Source: Actinomadura luteofluorescens
GTDB lineage: Bacteria > Actinomycetota > Actinomycetes > Streptosporangiales > Streptosporangiaceae
Assembly: GCF_013409365.1 (NCBI RefSeq)
Contig: NZ_JACCBA010000001.1
Span: 6,696,001 to 6,760,000, forward strand
Length of the DNA: 64,000 bases
Direction of reading: 5' to 3'
Shown here: one piece after another, positions 40,765 to 48,602 of the stretch
Layout of the letters: each line of letters opens with the position of its first letter
Numbering within the stretch: position 1 is the first letter of the stretch
Translations under genes and position numbers: made by a program
The notes under the pieces: model-generated
What the model was told of the DNA's origin: nothing
What the model saw: the letters and a program-made list of their open reading frames with translations, nothing else
Database searches by the model: none

Positions 40765-42336
40765 TCAGGGGGAGCTCAGCCAGGCGGCGGTGTTGCCGGG
40801 AAGCAACTCGCCGTACAGGGGCGTGCTGGTCAGCAGTGGGGTGCCCGCAGGGAGGCGCACAGGGTTGTCGCCGCAGTTGAGGGCGAACAGCAGTGAACCG
40901 CGCCTGAAGAAGAGGGCGGTCTGGGGGGAGTCGATCCACTCCAGGTCTTCCGGGAGGTCGCCGTGCAGGCGGCGGCGCAGGGCGAGCGCCTCGCGGTACC
41001 AGTTCAGCATGGAGGACGGGTCGGACGCCTGCGCCTCGGCGGTCATGGACGCCCACCGCTCCGGCATCGGCAGCCACGGCCGGACGCCGTCGGGCGAGAA
41101 ACCGTAGGGTTCGGCGCGGCCCGACCACGGGAGCGGTACCCGGCAGCCGTCGCGTCCCGCCTTCTCCCCGTTCGTCCGCTTGAAGATGGGGTCCTGCCGG
41201 GCGTCATCCGGCAGATCGGTCACCTCGGGCAGCCCCAGTTCCTCGCCCTGGTAGAGGTAGGCGGACCCTGGAAGCGCCAAGAGGAGCAGTAACGCGGCCT
41301 TGGCCCTGGCGAGCCCGATCCCCTGGAAACCCTCCTGCCGCTCATAGCGGGTGACGTGGCGGACGGAGTCGTGGCTCGACAGCACCCACGTCGGTGCGGC
41401 GCCCGTGGGGGCGACGGCCTTCAGTGCGGCGTCGATCACTTCGCGGAACGCCATGGCCGACCACGGGGCGAGTTGCAGGTCGAACTGGAAGACCTGGTGC
41501 AGCTCGTCCGGGCGCAGGTACAGCGCGAGGTCTTCCGGGCCGTCCGTCCACACCTCGCCTATGGCCATGCGGTCGCCGTCGTACTCGTCGAGGATCTGCC
41601 GCCATCTCCGGTACACGTCATGGACTTCTGGACGGCTGTAGATGGGACCGTCCGGCATGCGCCGGTCCTGGCCGTGGAGGTCGCGGAACGACTCGTCCTT
41701 GAACAGGCCGGCGGCGACGTCGATGCGGAAGCCGTCCACGCCCCGGTCGAGCCAGAACCGCAAGATGTCCTCGAACTCGTGCCGCACGTCCGGGTTGCGC
41801 CAGTCGAAGTCGGGCTGCTCGGGCGCGTACAGGTGCAGGTACCACTCGCCGTCGTCCACCCGCGTCCAGGCGGGGCCGCCGAACGCCGACGGCCAGTCGT
41901 TCGGCGGGGCCTCCTCGCCGGGACGATCCCCCGGCTTGCCGGACCGGAAGATGTAGCGGGAACGCGCGGGCGATCCGGGCGGCGCCGCGAGCGCCTCCCG
42001 GAACCAGCGATGCCGGTCCGACGAGTGGTTCGGGACGATGTCGACGATCAGCCGCATCCCGTGGGCGTGCACGTCCGCCACGAGCGCGTCGAAGTCGTCC
42101 AGGGTGCCGAACCGGGGATCGACGTCGCGGTAGTCGGCCACGTCGTAGCCGCCGTCCGCCAGCGGGGAGGTGTAGAAGGGGGTCAGCCACAGCGCGTCCA
42201 CACCGAGCTCGCGCAGGTGGCCGAGCCGGGACCGGATCCCCTGGAGGTCGCCTTCGCCGTTCCCGTCGGCGTCGGCGAAGCTGCGGACGTAGACCTCGTA
42301 CACGACGGCGTTGCGCCACCAAGGGGTTCGCGTCAT
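40765..42336 (-). CDS. GH13 alpha-glucosidase / oligo-1,6-glucosidase-like
   Basis: This is a 523-residue alpha-amylase superfamily enzyme with no signal peptide. Region I is DIVPNHSSD (about 99-107), the nucleophile is Asp206 in DGFRIDVAAG, and the acid/base is Glu261 in AIGEVW. The transition-state Asp323 is in SSHDSVRH, where the usual NHDxPR is replaced. It resembles AglA-type alpha-glucosidases that hydrolyse malto- or isomalto-oligosaccharides in the cytoplasm. It lies 19 bp downstream of the truncated haemoglobin gene, in the same direction. Confidence 0.93.
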   Translation of the reverse strand: MTRTPWWRNAVVYEVYVRSFADADGNGEGDLQGIRSRLGHLRELGVDALWLTPFYTSPLADGGYDVADYRDVDPRFGTLDDFDALVADVHAHGMRLIVDIVPNHSSDRHRWFREALAAPPGSPARSRYIFRSGKPGDRPGEEAPPNDWPSAFGGPAWTRVDDGEWYLHLYAPEQPDFDWRNPDVRHEFEDILRFWLDRGVDGFRIDVAAGLFKDESFRDLHGQDRRMPDGPIYSRPEVHDVYRRWRQILDEYDGDRMAIGEVWTDGPEDLALYLRPDELHQVFQFDLQLAPWSAMAFREVIDAALKAVAPTGAAPTWVLSSHDSVRHVTRYERQEGFQGIGLARAKAALLLLLALPGSAYLYQGEELGLPEVTDLPDDARQDPIFKRTNGEKAGRDGCRVPLPWSGRAEPYGFSPDGVRPWLPMPERWASMTAEAQASDPSSMLNWYREALALRRRLHGDLPEDLEWIDSPQTALFFRRGSLLFALNCGDNPVRLPAGTPLLTSTPLYGELLPGNTAAWLSSP

Positions 42337-42354
42337 ACGGGGCCCTCTACCCGC

Positions 42355-42738
42355 TTACGTGGGGGCGTTCACCATGCTCTGCGCCGCCATCGTGAAGTAG
42401 CCCCAGAGCTGCCGCTCCAGCTCCTCGGGAAGCCCGAGCTCGTCCACCGCGACCCGCATGTGCCGCAGCCACGCGTCCCGCTCGGCGGAGCCGATGACGA
42501 AGGGAACGTGACGCATCCGCAGCCTCGGATGCCCGCGCCGCATGCTGTAGGTGTTGGGGCCGCCCCAGTACTGGATCAGGAAGAGGCGCAGCCTCTCCTC
42601 GGCCGGACCGAGGTCCTCCTCGGGGTAGAGCGCGCGGAGGTCGGGGTCGTCCGCGACCCCCTGGTAGAAGCGGTGCACCAGCCGGTGGAAGGTCTCCTCG
42701 CCGCCGACCGCTTCGTAGAAGGTCACCTGTTCAGCCAT
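42355..42738 (-). CDS. glbO: Truncated haemoglobin, group II (trHbO)
   Basis: This is a 127-residue 2-over-2 globin. The group II pattern is clear: [51 protein letters not shown], proximal His in [14 protein letters not shown] and a C-terminal helix ending AAQSM. It is probably involved in oxygen or nitric-oxide chemistry. It is immediately upstream of the GH13 gene, 18 bp apart. Confidence 0.94.
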   Translation of the reverse strand: MAEQVTFYEAVGGEETFHRLVHRFYQGVADDPDLRALYPEEDLGPAEERLRLFLIQYWGGPNTYSMRRGHPRLRMRHVPFVIGSAERDAWLRHMRVAVDELGLPEELERQLWGYFTMAAQSMVNAPT

Positions 42739-42797
42739 AGCGCTCCCACCCTATGTGAGACACGCCCCCTTCCTCACCTTGATCCACTGGGAAGGGG

Positions 42798-43829
42798 CTA
42801 GGGGGCGGGGGTGGCGACGGTGACGCCCGCCTCGTCGAAGGCCCGCTTGACGCGTTCGCGCAGCTCGCGGGCGATGTCGCCCTGCCGGCCCGGCACCGTC
42901 TTCAGCACGACGCGGATCACGACGGCGTCGCCCGCGAGGGCCTGCACGCCCCACACCGACGGCTGCTCCAGGACGATGTCGCTCCAGGGCGAGTCCGCGA
43001 CCAGTTCGTCGGCGGTGGTCTGCAGGATCTCCTTGACCTTCTCGGTGTCCTCGTTGATGTCGACCGGGATGTCCAGGACGGCGCGCCCCCAGTTCTGCGA
43101 CTCGTTCCCGACCTTCTTGATCTCGCCGTTCGGGACGTACCAGACGGTGCCGTCGACGTCCCGCATGCGGGTGACCCGCAGGGTGACGGCCTCGACCGTC
43201 CCCTTGGCGCTGCCCACGTCGATGACGTCGCCGACGCCGTACTGGTCCTCCAGCAGCATGAACAGCCCGGCGAGGAAGTCCTTGACGATGTTCTGCGCGC
43301 CGAAGCCGACCGCGACGCCGATGACGCTGGCGCTGGCCAGGATGGGGGCGAGGTTGAGGCCGAGCGAGCCGAGGATGCTGAACGCGGCCGTCCCCATGAT
43401 GATGATGGACGCGATGGAGCGCAGCACCGAGCCGAGCGTCTGGGCCCGCTGGGCGCGCCGCCTGTTGAGCAGGGCGGGGCTGCCCTCGAAGACCGTCCGG
43501 GACCGCTCCCGGACCTTCTCCGACATCGTGCCCTCGGCCATCCGCAGCGTGACCTTGGTGATCATCCGGTGCGCGATGTTCTTCACGATCAGCGCCACCA
43601 CGAAGGTCACGATGATCCACAGCAGCGTGGTGAGCGGCTTGTCCAGCCAGGTGGCCCAGAACTGGGTGAAGTCGGTGTTCTTCGAGACGTTCCAGACCAG
43701 CCGGCACGAGATGCTGGGGTCGGTGTTCTTGCAGGCCGCCTCCGGGGTCCCCTTCTCGGCCCAGGGCAGGAACGGCTTGGCGACCGGCGACGCGGCGAGC
43801 GGCACGCTGATCGACGCGAACAGAGACAT
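42798..43829 (-). CDS. Mechanosensitive ion channel (MscS family)
   Basis: This is a 343-residue small-conductance mechanosensitive channel. A hydrophobic N-terminal helix (about 55-75) is followed by an LRSIASIIIMGTAAFSILGSLG helix. The pore-lining helix is PILASASVIGVAVGFGAQNIVKDF, and the MscS beta-domain signature is DVIDVGSAKGTVEAVTLRVTRMRD followed by VWYVPNGEI. The ATG at 43829 is chosen, with GGGAGGG at a distance of about 10 nt; a start 12 codons earlier is possible. It protects against hypo-osmotic shock. A hairpin downstream at 42766-42797 is a weak terminator candidate. Confidence 0.93.
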   Translation of the reverse strand: MSLFASISVPLAASPVAKPFLPWAEKGTPEAACKNTDPSISCRLVWNVSKNTDFTQFWATWLDKPLTTLLWIIVTFVVALIVKNIAHRMITKVTLRMAEGTMSEKVRERSRTVFEGSPALLNRRRAQRAQTLGSVLRSIASIIIMGTAAFSILGSLGLNLAPILASASVIGVAVGFGAQNIVKDFLAGLFMLLEDQYGVGDVIDVGSAKGTVEAVTLRVTRMRDVDGTVWYVPNGEIKKVGNESQNWGRAVLDIPVDINEDTEKVKEILQTTADELVADSPWSDIVLEQPSVWGVQALAGDAVVIRVVLKTVPGRQGDIARELRERVKRAFDEAGVTVATPAP

Positions 43830-43986
43830 GGTGTGGCAGACCCTCCCCGGCCATTGCGGTTCCACGCCACCTCGCCGTGGACCGGCGGCGGTACGAGCCC
43901 GATCGTAGGGGACGGTTCCGACCGGTTCATACGAACGCCGGGGCTGGTGGCGGGGACCGGCCGGGGAGGGGGGTCCACCGGGCGAA

Positions 43987-44042
43987 CGTGTCCCGCGGGG
44001 ACCGCGGCTGCCGCGCCCTTCGCCGCGGCCTCGCGGGACACG
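43987..44042. terminator. Long hairpin downstream of 44121-44405
   Basis: CGTGTCCCGCG (43987-43997) and its complement (44032-44042) form an 11-bp stem around a GC-rich 34-nt loop that itself contains GCGGCTGCCGC. It lies past the 3' end of the minus-strand small gene. A terminator is likely but lacks a U tract. The rest of 43830-44120 shows no gene. Confidence 0.4.
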
Positions 44043-44120
44043 CCCGGCCTTGCGGGTCGCCCGGTCAGGGCGCCCGAGTCTGTGACGGAGCCCGGGCTCA
44101 GCGGCCCGGGGAGCGTCCGC

Positions 44121-44405
44121 TCACCCCGCGGCGAGCGGCTGGAGGACGTGCGCCAGCTTGAGGGCCGCGCCGCCGACGTCGTCGACGCGGTGCATGCGCT
44201 CGCCCCACGACCACCAGAAGTAGTGGTCCTTGGTCTCGGGGGCGGGGGCGCAGGTGACGTCCTCCGCGAGGCTCGCGGCCTCGGGGTTCACGACCCTCAG
44301 GAAGGCCGGCCCCGAGCGGGTCCTGACGACGCGCGCGACGAGGCCCCGCGTGTCCAGTTCGTGCTCCAGTTCTTCGAGGTAGCCGACGCGTCTGTCGCTG
44401 ACCAC
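44121..44405 (-). CDS. Hypothetical protein (94 aa)
   Basis: This is a 94-residue acidic/mixed protein of unknown function, starting at GTG behind GGAGGGGGTG. The pattern VGYLEELEHELDTRG, a central FLRVVNPEAASLAEDVTCAP and HYFWWSWGERMHRV are the memorable features. It is divergent from the XRE/TPR regulator at 44798, across 392 bp of shared promoter region, and may be one of its targets, which is inference. Confidence 0.65.
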   Translation of the reverse strand: MVSDRRVGYLEELEHELDTRGLVARVVRTRSGPAFLRVVNPEAASLAEDVTCAPAPETKDHYFWWSWGERMHRVDDVGGAALKLAHVLQPLAAG

Positions 44406-44797
44406 CTTCGCACCCCCTCCATAGGCGGGCGGATCGCCCGCGGGCCCAGGGCCCGGTCGACCGGACGGTCGACACTCCGGATTCGCTCGATCACAACACG
44501 AGAGATTTGCAACTCTCACACTGACCGGTCAAGGGGGCGGCCGAGCGCCGAAGAACCGGATAACCCCACCTCAGGAGAAGTCCTCCTCCCCGCGGAGGAA
44601 AAATCTCTACCCGCGGGGTGCGGAGCGCGTCCCGGCCCTCATCAGTTCTCCGGAATCGCTTGGCGGGGACTGTGACGAGGATTACGCTGCGTGCGCAAGA
44701 GATTATCTGTTGTGGCCAAAACGACCGGTCGCCGTGGCCGGGACGACCGCCCACCCCCCGAGGAGGGCGGCGTGCCGGCCCGACGGGAGGAGGCCGG
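44406..44797. other. Divergent regulatory region between hypothetical gene and XRE regulator
   Basis: Nothing coding is apparent. It contains the inverted repeat GAGAG-N8-CTCTC (44500-44517), an extra hairpin CCTCC...GGAGG near 44582-44598, and a good plus-strand promoter listed separately. Confidence 0.55.
44660..44688 (+). promoter_or_regulatory. Predicted promoter of XRE/TPR regulator
   Basis: TTGGCG (44660-44665), a 17-bp spacer and TACGCT (44683-44688) match the housekeeping actinobacterial pattern. Transcription would start near 44695, leaving about 100 nt of leader before the ATG at 44798. Confidence 0.55.
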
Positions 44798-46447
44798 ATG
44801 TCGGACCCCCCTCGGAGAGAAACGGACGTGGCTCGCCGGATACGCGCGCACGCCCTGGCACGGGGACGAGGTCCGGTAGAGATCGCCCAAGAGATCCACG
44901 AGCAGTGCGGGCCGCTGTTCGGGACCAGCAGGGTCAAGGCGCACCGGCTGGCCCACGGCGTCGCGCTGTCCGACATCGTGGCGCAGGTCAAGGCGCTCTA
45001 CGAGGTCGACGGCAAGCCGCCGCCGCGGCTCGGGGAGACGCTGCTGTCCGCCTACGAGAGCGGCTACAAGCGTCCCGGCCCGGAGTACCTGCACTACCTG
45101 TGCGCCGTCTACCGAGTGGAACCCGACGCCCTCGACTACCAGAGTCCCTGCATCTGCGGCCGCGGACACGCGGCCCGTGCGGGCGCCGCGAGCGTCCCGC
45201 AACCGCGCGCGCCGGACCTGCGTCCGGTACCCGACCCCGACGCCATCGTCGGGGCGATCGTGCCCAGGAGCGAGGAGCGCCCCTGGGCGACCGTCAACGA
45301 CCTGCGGGGCCATGACCGCGCCGACGGCCCCCTGACCATTGATGTGGGAGAGGAGGACATCGTGCTTCGTAGAACCCTTCTGCAGCTGCTGGCCGGAGCG
45401 GGCGTGGCGCTCGACGGTCAGTTCCTTGGGGCGGTCGACAACCTGCGCCGCAAGATGGACGACACCCTGGTCAGCGCGACCGTCTCGCCGACCATGCTCG
45501 ACCAGTGGGAGGAGACCACCTACGGCTACGGCCGCCAGTACCAGGCGACCCCGTCGCTGCGGATGCTCTGCGACGTGCTGCTCGACTTCAGCGAGGTGCG
45601 CCGCATGTGCGACAAGCGCCAGCCGGTCGAGCTGCAGGAACGCCTGTGCCGGATCGCCGCGCAGCTGTCCGGGCTGTCCGGGCTCATCATGATCAACCTG
45701 GGGGACCACCGGCTCGCCCGCTCGTTCTTCCGCACCGCGCGGACCGCCGCCGACGAGACCGGCGACCGCCAGCTGCGCGCCTGGGTGACCGTCCGCGAGT
45801 CGCTCGTCCCGATGTACTACGGCGACCCGCGCGAGGCGCTGCACCTGGCCCGCAAGGCGCAGGACCTCGCCGGCCGGACCCCCGGCGTCGCCGCCGCCAT
45901 GGCCCCCGCCGTGGAGGCGCGCGCACTCGGCATGCTGGCGATGCGCGGCCGCGGTGACGCCGCCCCCAGCGCCCGCCGCGCGCTCGTGCGCGGCCGCTCG
46001 GTGTTCGACCAGCTCTCCAAGACCGACACCTCCGACCTGGTGTTCGGGTTCACCGACCGGCAGATGGCCTTCTACGAGGGCGACACCTTCACCAACCTCG
46101 GCGACCACAAGCAGGGCGACGAGGTGCTCAGCCACGCCCTCACCCTGTACTCGCCCACCGACCGCGTCGACCTGACCCTGGTGCGGCTCGACCGGGCGAT
46201 GTGCAAGCTGCACGCCGGCCACCCCGAGGCCGCGCTGACGGCGGGCCGCGAGGCCATCTACGACCTGCCGACCGACCACCGGTCCGACATCCTCGTGCAC
46301 CGCGCCCGGCAGATCGGCGCGGCGGTCGCGACCCAGCACGGCCAGATCCCGGAGCTGGCGGACTTCTACGAGGCCCTCTCCGGCCCGTCGGTGAAGAGCC
46401 CGACCCAGGATCAGCCCGCCGCCGTCCGCCCGGGGGAGCAGGTCTGA
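44798..46447 (+). CDS. XRE-like regulator with C-terminal TPR-type repeats
   Basis: This is a 549-residue regulator. The N-terminal region (about 10-120) is a divergent helix-turn-helix-like domain (VARRIRAHALARG, VKAHRLAHGVALSDIVAQVKALYEVDG, LLSAYESGYKRPGPEYLHYLCAVYRV) of the actinomycete DNA-binding type. The C-terminal ~300 residues form helical TPR-like repeats (LGDHRLARSFFRTARTAADETGD, ALHLARKAQDLAGRTPG, FTNLGDHKQGDEVLSHAL). The ATG was chosen from GGAGGAGG. Such proteins respond to an unknown intracellular or signalling ligand through the TPR half. A GNAT gene follows 6 bp later. Confidence 0.85.
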   Translation: MSDPPRRETDVARRIRAHALARGRGPVEIAQEIHEQCGPLFGTSRVKAHRLAHGVALSDIVAQVKALYEVDGKPPPRLGETLLSAYESGYKRPGPEYLHYLCAVYRVEPDALDYQSPCICGRGHAARAGAASVPQPRAPDLRPVPDPDAIVGAIVPRSEERPWATVNDLRGHDRADGPLTIDVGEEDIVLRRTLLQLLAGAGVALDGQFLGAVDNLRRKMDDTLVSATVSPTMLDQWEETTYGYGRQYQATPSLRMLCDVLLDFSEVRRMCDKRQPVELQERLCRIAAQLSGLSGLIMINLGDHRLARSFFRTARTAADETGDRQLRAWVTVRESLVPMYYGDPREALHLARKAQDLAGRTPGVAAAMAPAVEARALGMLAMRGRGDAAPSARRALVRGRSVFDQLSKTDTSDLVFGFTDRQMAFYEGDTFTNLGDHKQGDEVLSHALTLYSPTDRVDLTLVRLDRAMCKLHAGHPEAALTAGREAIYDLPTDHRSDILVHRARQIGAAVATQHGQIPELADFYEALSGPSVKSPTQDQPAAVRPGEQV

Positions 46448-46452
46448 CCGGG

Positions 46453-47055
46453 ATGAGCACCGACAACGCCTCCTGGCAGGGCCACCCCACGCTCGTCCGG
46501 CTCCAGGACGAGCCCCCCGAATGGCGCTACGGAGACCTGCGGATCCGCCGGTACCGCGCGGCCGACCACGGCGTCGTCCTGGCCCTCCACCAGAAGGGCC
46601 TGGCCCAGGTCGGCCTGCGCCCCGGCGACGGCGTCTACTACGACCACGACTTCTTCCAGATGGAGGACATCTATCTCCGCAACAACGGCGAGTTCCTCAT
46701 CGGCGAACTCGACCGCCGGATAGTCGCGATGGGCGGCCTGCGCCGCGCCGACCTCATCCCCGGCGGCCGCGCCCGCGCCTACGGCGGCTACGCCCCCGGC
46801 GCCCCGGCCCTCGACGCCGCCGAGATGGTGCGCCTGCGTGTCCTTCCGGCGGTCCAGCGCCGCGGCTACGGCACCGCGCTCGTCCAAGCCCTGGAGGAAC
46901 GCGCGACCGAGTACGGCTACCGCATCCTGCGCGCCGACACCACCGAACTCCAGACCCCCGCCCTGGCCCTCTACAGCAAGTTCGGCTGGACGGAGACCCG
47001 CCGCGAGTCCATAGGCGGCATAGTCAACATCTACATCCAAAAACTGATGCGCTGA
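46453..47055 (+). CDS. GNAT family N-acetyltransferase
   Basis: This is a 200-residue GNAT. The N-terminal part is LRIRRYRAADHGVVLALHQKGLAQVG. The CoA-binding motif A is MVRLRVLPAVQRRGYGTALVQALEERA, followed by RADTTELQTPALALYSKFGW. It is probably translated with the preceding regulator. The substrate is unknown. Its 3' flank is the first copy of the intergenic repeat. Confidence 0.9.
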   Translation: MSTDNASWQGHPTLVRLQDEPPEWRYGDLRIRRYRAADHGVVLALHQKGLAQVGLRPGDGVYYDHDFFQMEDIYLRNNGEFLIGELDRRIVAMGGLRRADLIPGGRARAYGGYAPGAPALDAAEMVRLRVLPAVQRRGYGTALVQALEERATEYGYRILRADTTELQTPALALYSKFGWTETRRESIGGIVNIYIQKLMR

Positions 47056-47094
47056 AGCCCCAGACAACACGACGACAAACCGTCCACAGGAACA

Positions 47095-47286
47095 ACCTCA
47101 GCCAGCACCGCAACCACGCAACAACCCCAACGGTTGCGATCGCGTCCGAAGGCAGGTTCGAGCGTGCGAGAACCTGATCGCGCAGCGAGCCGCCAAGGCG
47201 AGTCGGAGCGATGCCAGCGATCGCCGCGGTGCTCGACGATGGAGGGCCGCCAAGGCCCGAAGGAGGAGGCATCGCAATAGACACAC
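47095..47286. repeat. Intergenic repeat, copy A of tandem pair (period 198 bp)
   Basis: This is a roughly 190-bp element directly followed by copy B at an offset of 198 bp. Positions 47108-47225 are identical to 47306-47423 over 118 bp. Internal inverted repeats are CAGGTTC...GAACCTG and GGGCC...GGCCC. No transposase ORF is present. Confidence 0.92.
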
Positions 47287-47292
47287 CCGCTG

Positions 47293-47480
47293 ACCTCGGC
47301 CCGCGCCGCAACCACGCAACAACCCCAACGGTTGCGATCGCGTCCGAAGGCAGGTTCGAGCGTGCGAGAACCTGATCGCGCAGCGAGCCGCCAAGGCGAG
47401 TCGGAGCGATGCCAGCGATCGCCCGCTTTTATCGACGATGGAGGGCCGCCAAGGCCCGAAGGAGGAGAAAAAAGCAATAA
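47293..47480. repeat. Intergenic repeat, copy B
   Basis: This is the second tandem copy, with a single 1-nt indel near the GACGATGGAGGGCC segment. It ends in an A-rich stretch that is the T tract of the minus-strand terminator at 47487-47523. Confidence 0.92.
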
Positions 47481-47486
47481 ACACAA

Positions 47487-47523
47487 ACCCCCTCCTGGAG
47501 GCTTCCCAACCCCAGGAGGGGGT
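47487..47523 (-). terminator. Rho-independent terminator of the methyltransferase at 47599-48384
   Basis: ACCCCCTCCTGG and its exact complement (47512-47523) form a 12-bp stem. Read on the minus strand, it is followed by T-rich sequence (TTTGTGTTTATTGCTTTTTT), so it terminates minus-strand transcription. Confidence 0.85.
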
Positions 47524-47598
47524 CGATCGTGGGCACGGTTGGCCGTGCGTGTCGCTCCGGCAGCGTAGCGCGATCTTGGGGCGCGTGCTGTGGATCGG

Positions 47599-48384
47599 TC
47601 AGGGGCGACCGGCGGCCACCACCTGCATGAGGGGGTAGCGGCGCCGGCGGACGCCGGTGTAGCCGCGCTCGGTGAGGGCGCGGGTGATCTCGCGGTCGCC
47701 GAAGGCGGTGAAGCCGGTGGCGCGGCGCAGGAGTTCGGTGCCGAGGCGTGGGGCGGCGAGCGGGCGCCGGGAGGTGAGGATGACCAGTTTCCCGCCGGGT
47801 CTGAGGACGCGGGTCATGCCGTCCAGGGCCGCCCAGGGGTCGTCGAAGAGGTAGAGGGCGCCGAAGCAGCAGACGGCGTCGAACGCGGCGTCGCGGAAGG
47901 GGAGGTCGACGGCGTCGCCGCGGACGTAGGTCACGGGGTCGGCGGGGTCGGTGTCGGCGACGGCGCGGGTCAGCATGGTCTCGGACGCGTCGAGGCCGAC
48001 GACGAGGCCGGACGCGCCGATGCCGGCGGCGAGGGCGCGGGTGACGTTGCCGGGTCCGCATGCCACGTCCAGGACGGTGGCGGGCGGACGGGCGGCGCAG
48101 CCGGGTTGCGAGAGGCCGAGCCAGTCGCGGGCCATCGCGTGCTCTTCGGCGGTGTCGGGGCCGAAGGGCCAGCCTTTGGCGAGGTTGAAGCCGACGGGCC
48201 GCCACACTTTCTCGTAGATCCGCGGCAGGAACGTCGACTCCATCACCGACTGGGCGAGGGACGGCGACCTCTTCGCGGACGGCCCCAGCAAGTCGAGGTA
48301 CCCGGCGGACATGTCAGGCTCGCCGGGCGCCTCACGAAGCAGCTTCAGCACCCGCCCTGCCGACTCGCGCAACGTCGTGCTCAT
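47599..48384 (-). CDS. Class I SAM-dependent methyltransferase
   Basis: This is a 261-residue methyltransferase of the Methyltransf_11 type. It has VLDVACGPGNVTRALAAG (SAM motif I), GLDASETMLTRAV, DAVCCFGALYLFDDPWAALDGM and VLRPGGKLVIL. The first ~80 residues form a helical lid resembling methyltransferases acting on lipids or polyketides. The function is otherwise unknown. The gene is flanked on both sides by the intergenic repeat and ends at the hairpin at 47487. Confidence 0.9.
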   Translation of the reverse strand: MSTTLRESAGRVLKLLREAPGEPDMSAGYLDLLGPSAKRSPSLAQSVMESTFLPRIYEKVWRPVGFNLAKGWPFGPDTAEEHAMARDWLGLSQPGCAARPPATVLDVACGPGNVTRALAAGIGASGLVVGLDASETMLTRAVADTDPADPVTYVRGDAVDLPFRDAAFDAVCCFGALYLFDDPWAALDGMTRVLRPGGKLVILTSRRPLAAPRLGTELLRRATGFTAFGDREITRALTERGYTGVRRRRYPLMQVVAAGRP

Positions 48385-48421
48385 CCCACTATTAGATCAC
48401 GCGTCAATTCATCGCTCGCCA

Positions 48422-48602
48422 GCGCCCACCTCAGCCACCACCGCAACCCCGCGACGACCTCAGTGGTCGCGATCGCGTCCGAAGGCAGGTTCGCGCGAAG
48501 CAAGAACCTGATCGCGCAGCGAGCCGCCAGGCGAGTCGGAGCGATGCCAGCGATCGCCAGCAGTGCCCGACGATGGAGGGCCCTCAGGGCCCGGAAGAGG
48601 AC
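48422..48602. repeat. Intergenic repeat, copy C (partly coding)
   Basis: This is the third, more diverged copy, lying between the methyltransferase start and the prolyl oligopeptidase 3' end. The CAGGTTC...GAACCTG stem is unchanged while its loop sequence differs, so structure is conserved. Read on the minus strand, it encodes the last 46 residues of the peptidase. Confidence 0.9.

Noticed and set aside
47095..47480. Insertion sequence or CRISPR array
   Set aside because: No transposase, no terminal inverted repeats of IS type and no spacers of constant length between short repeats.
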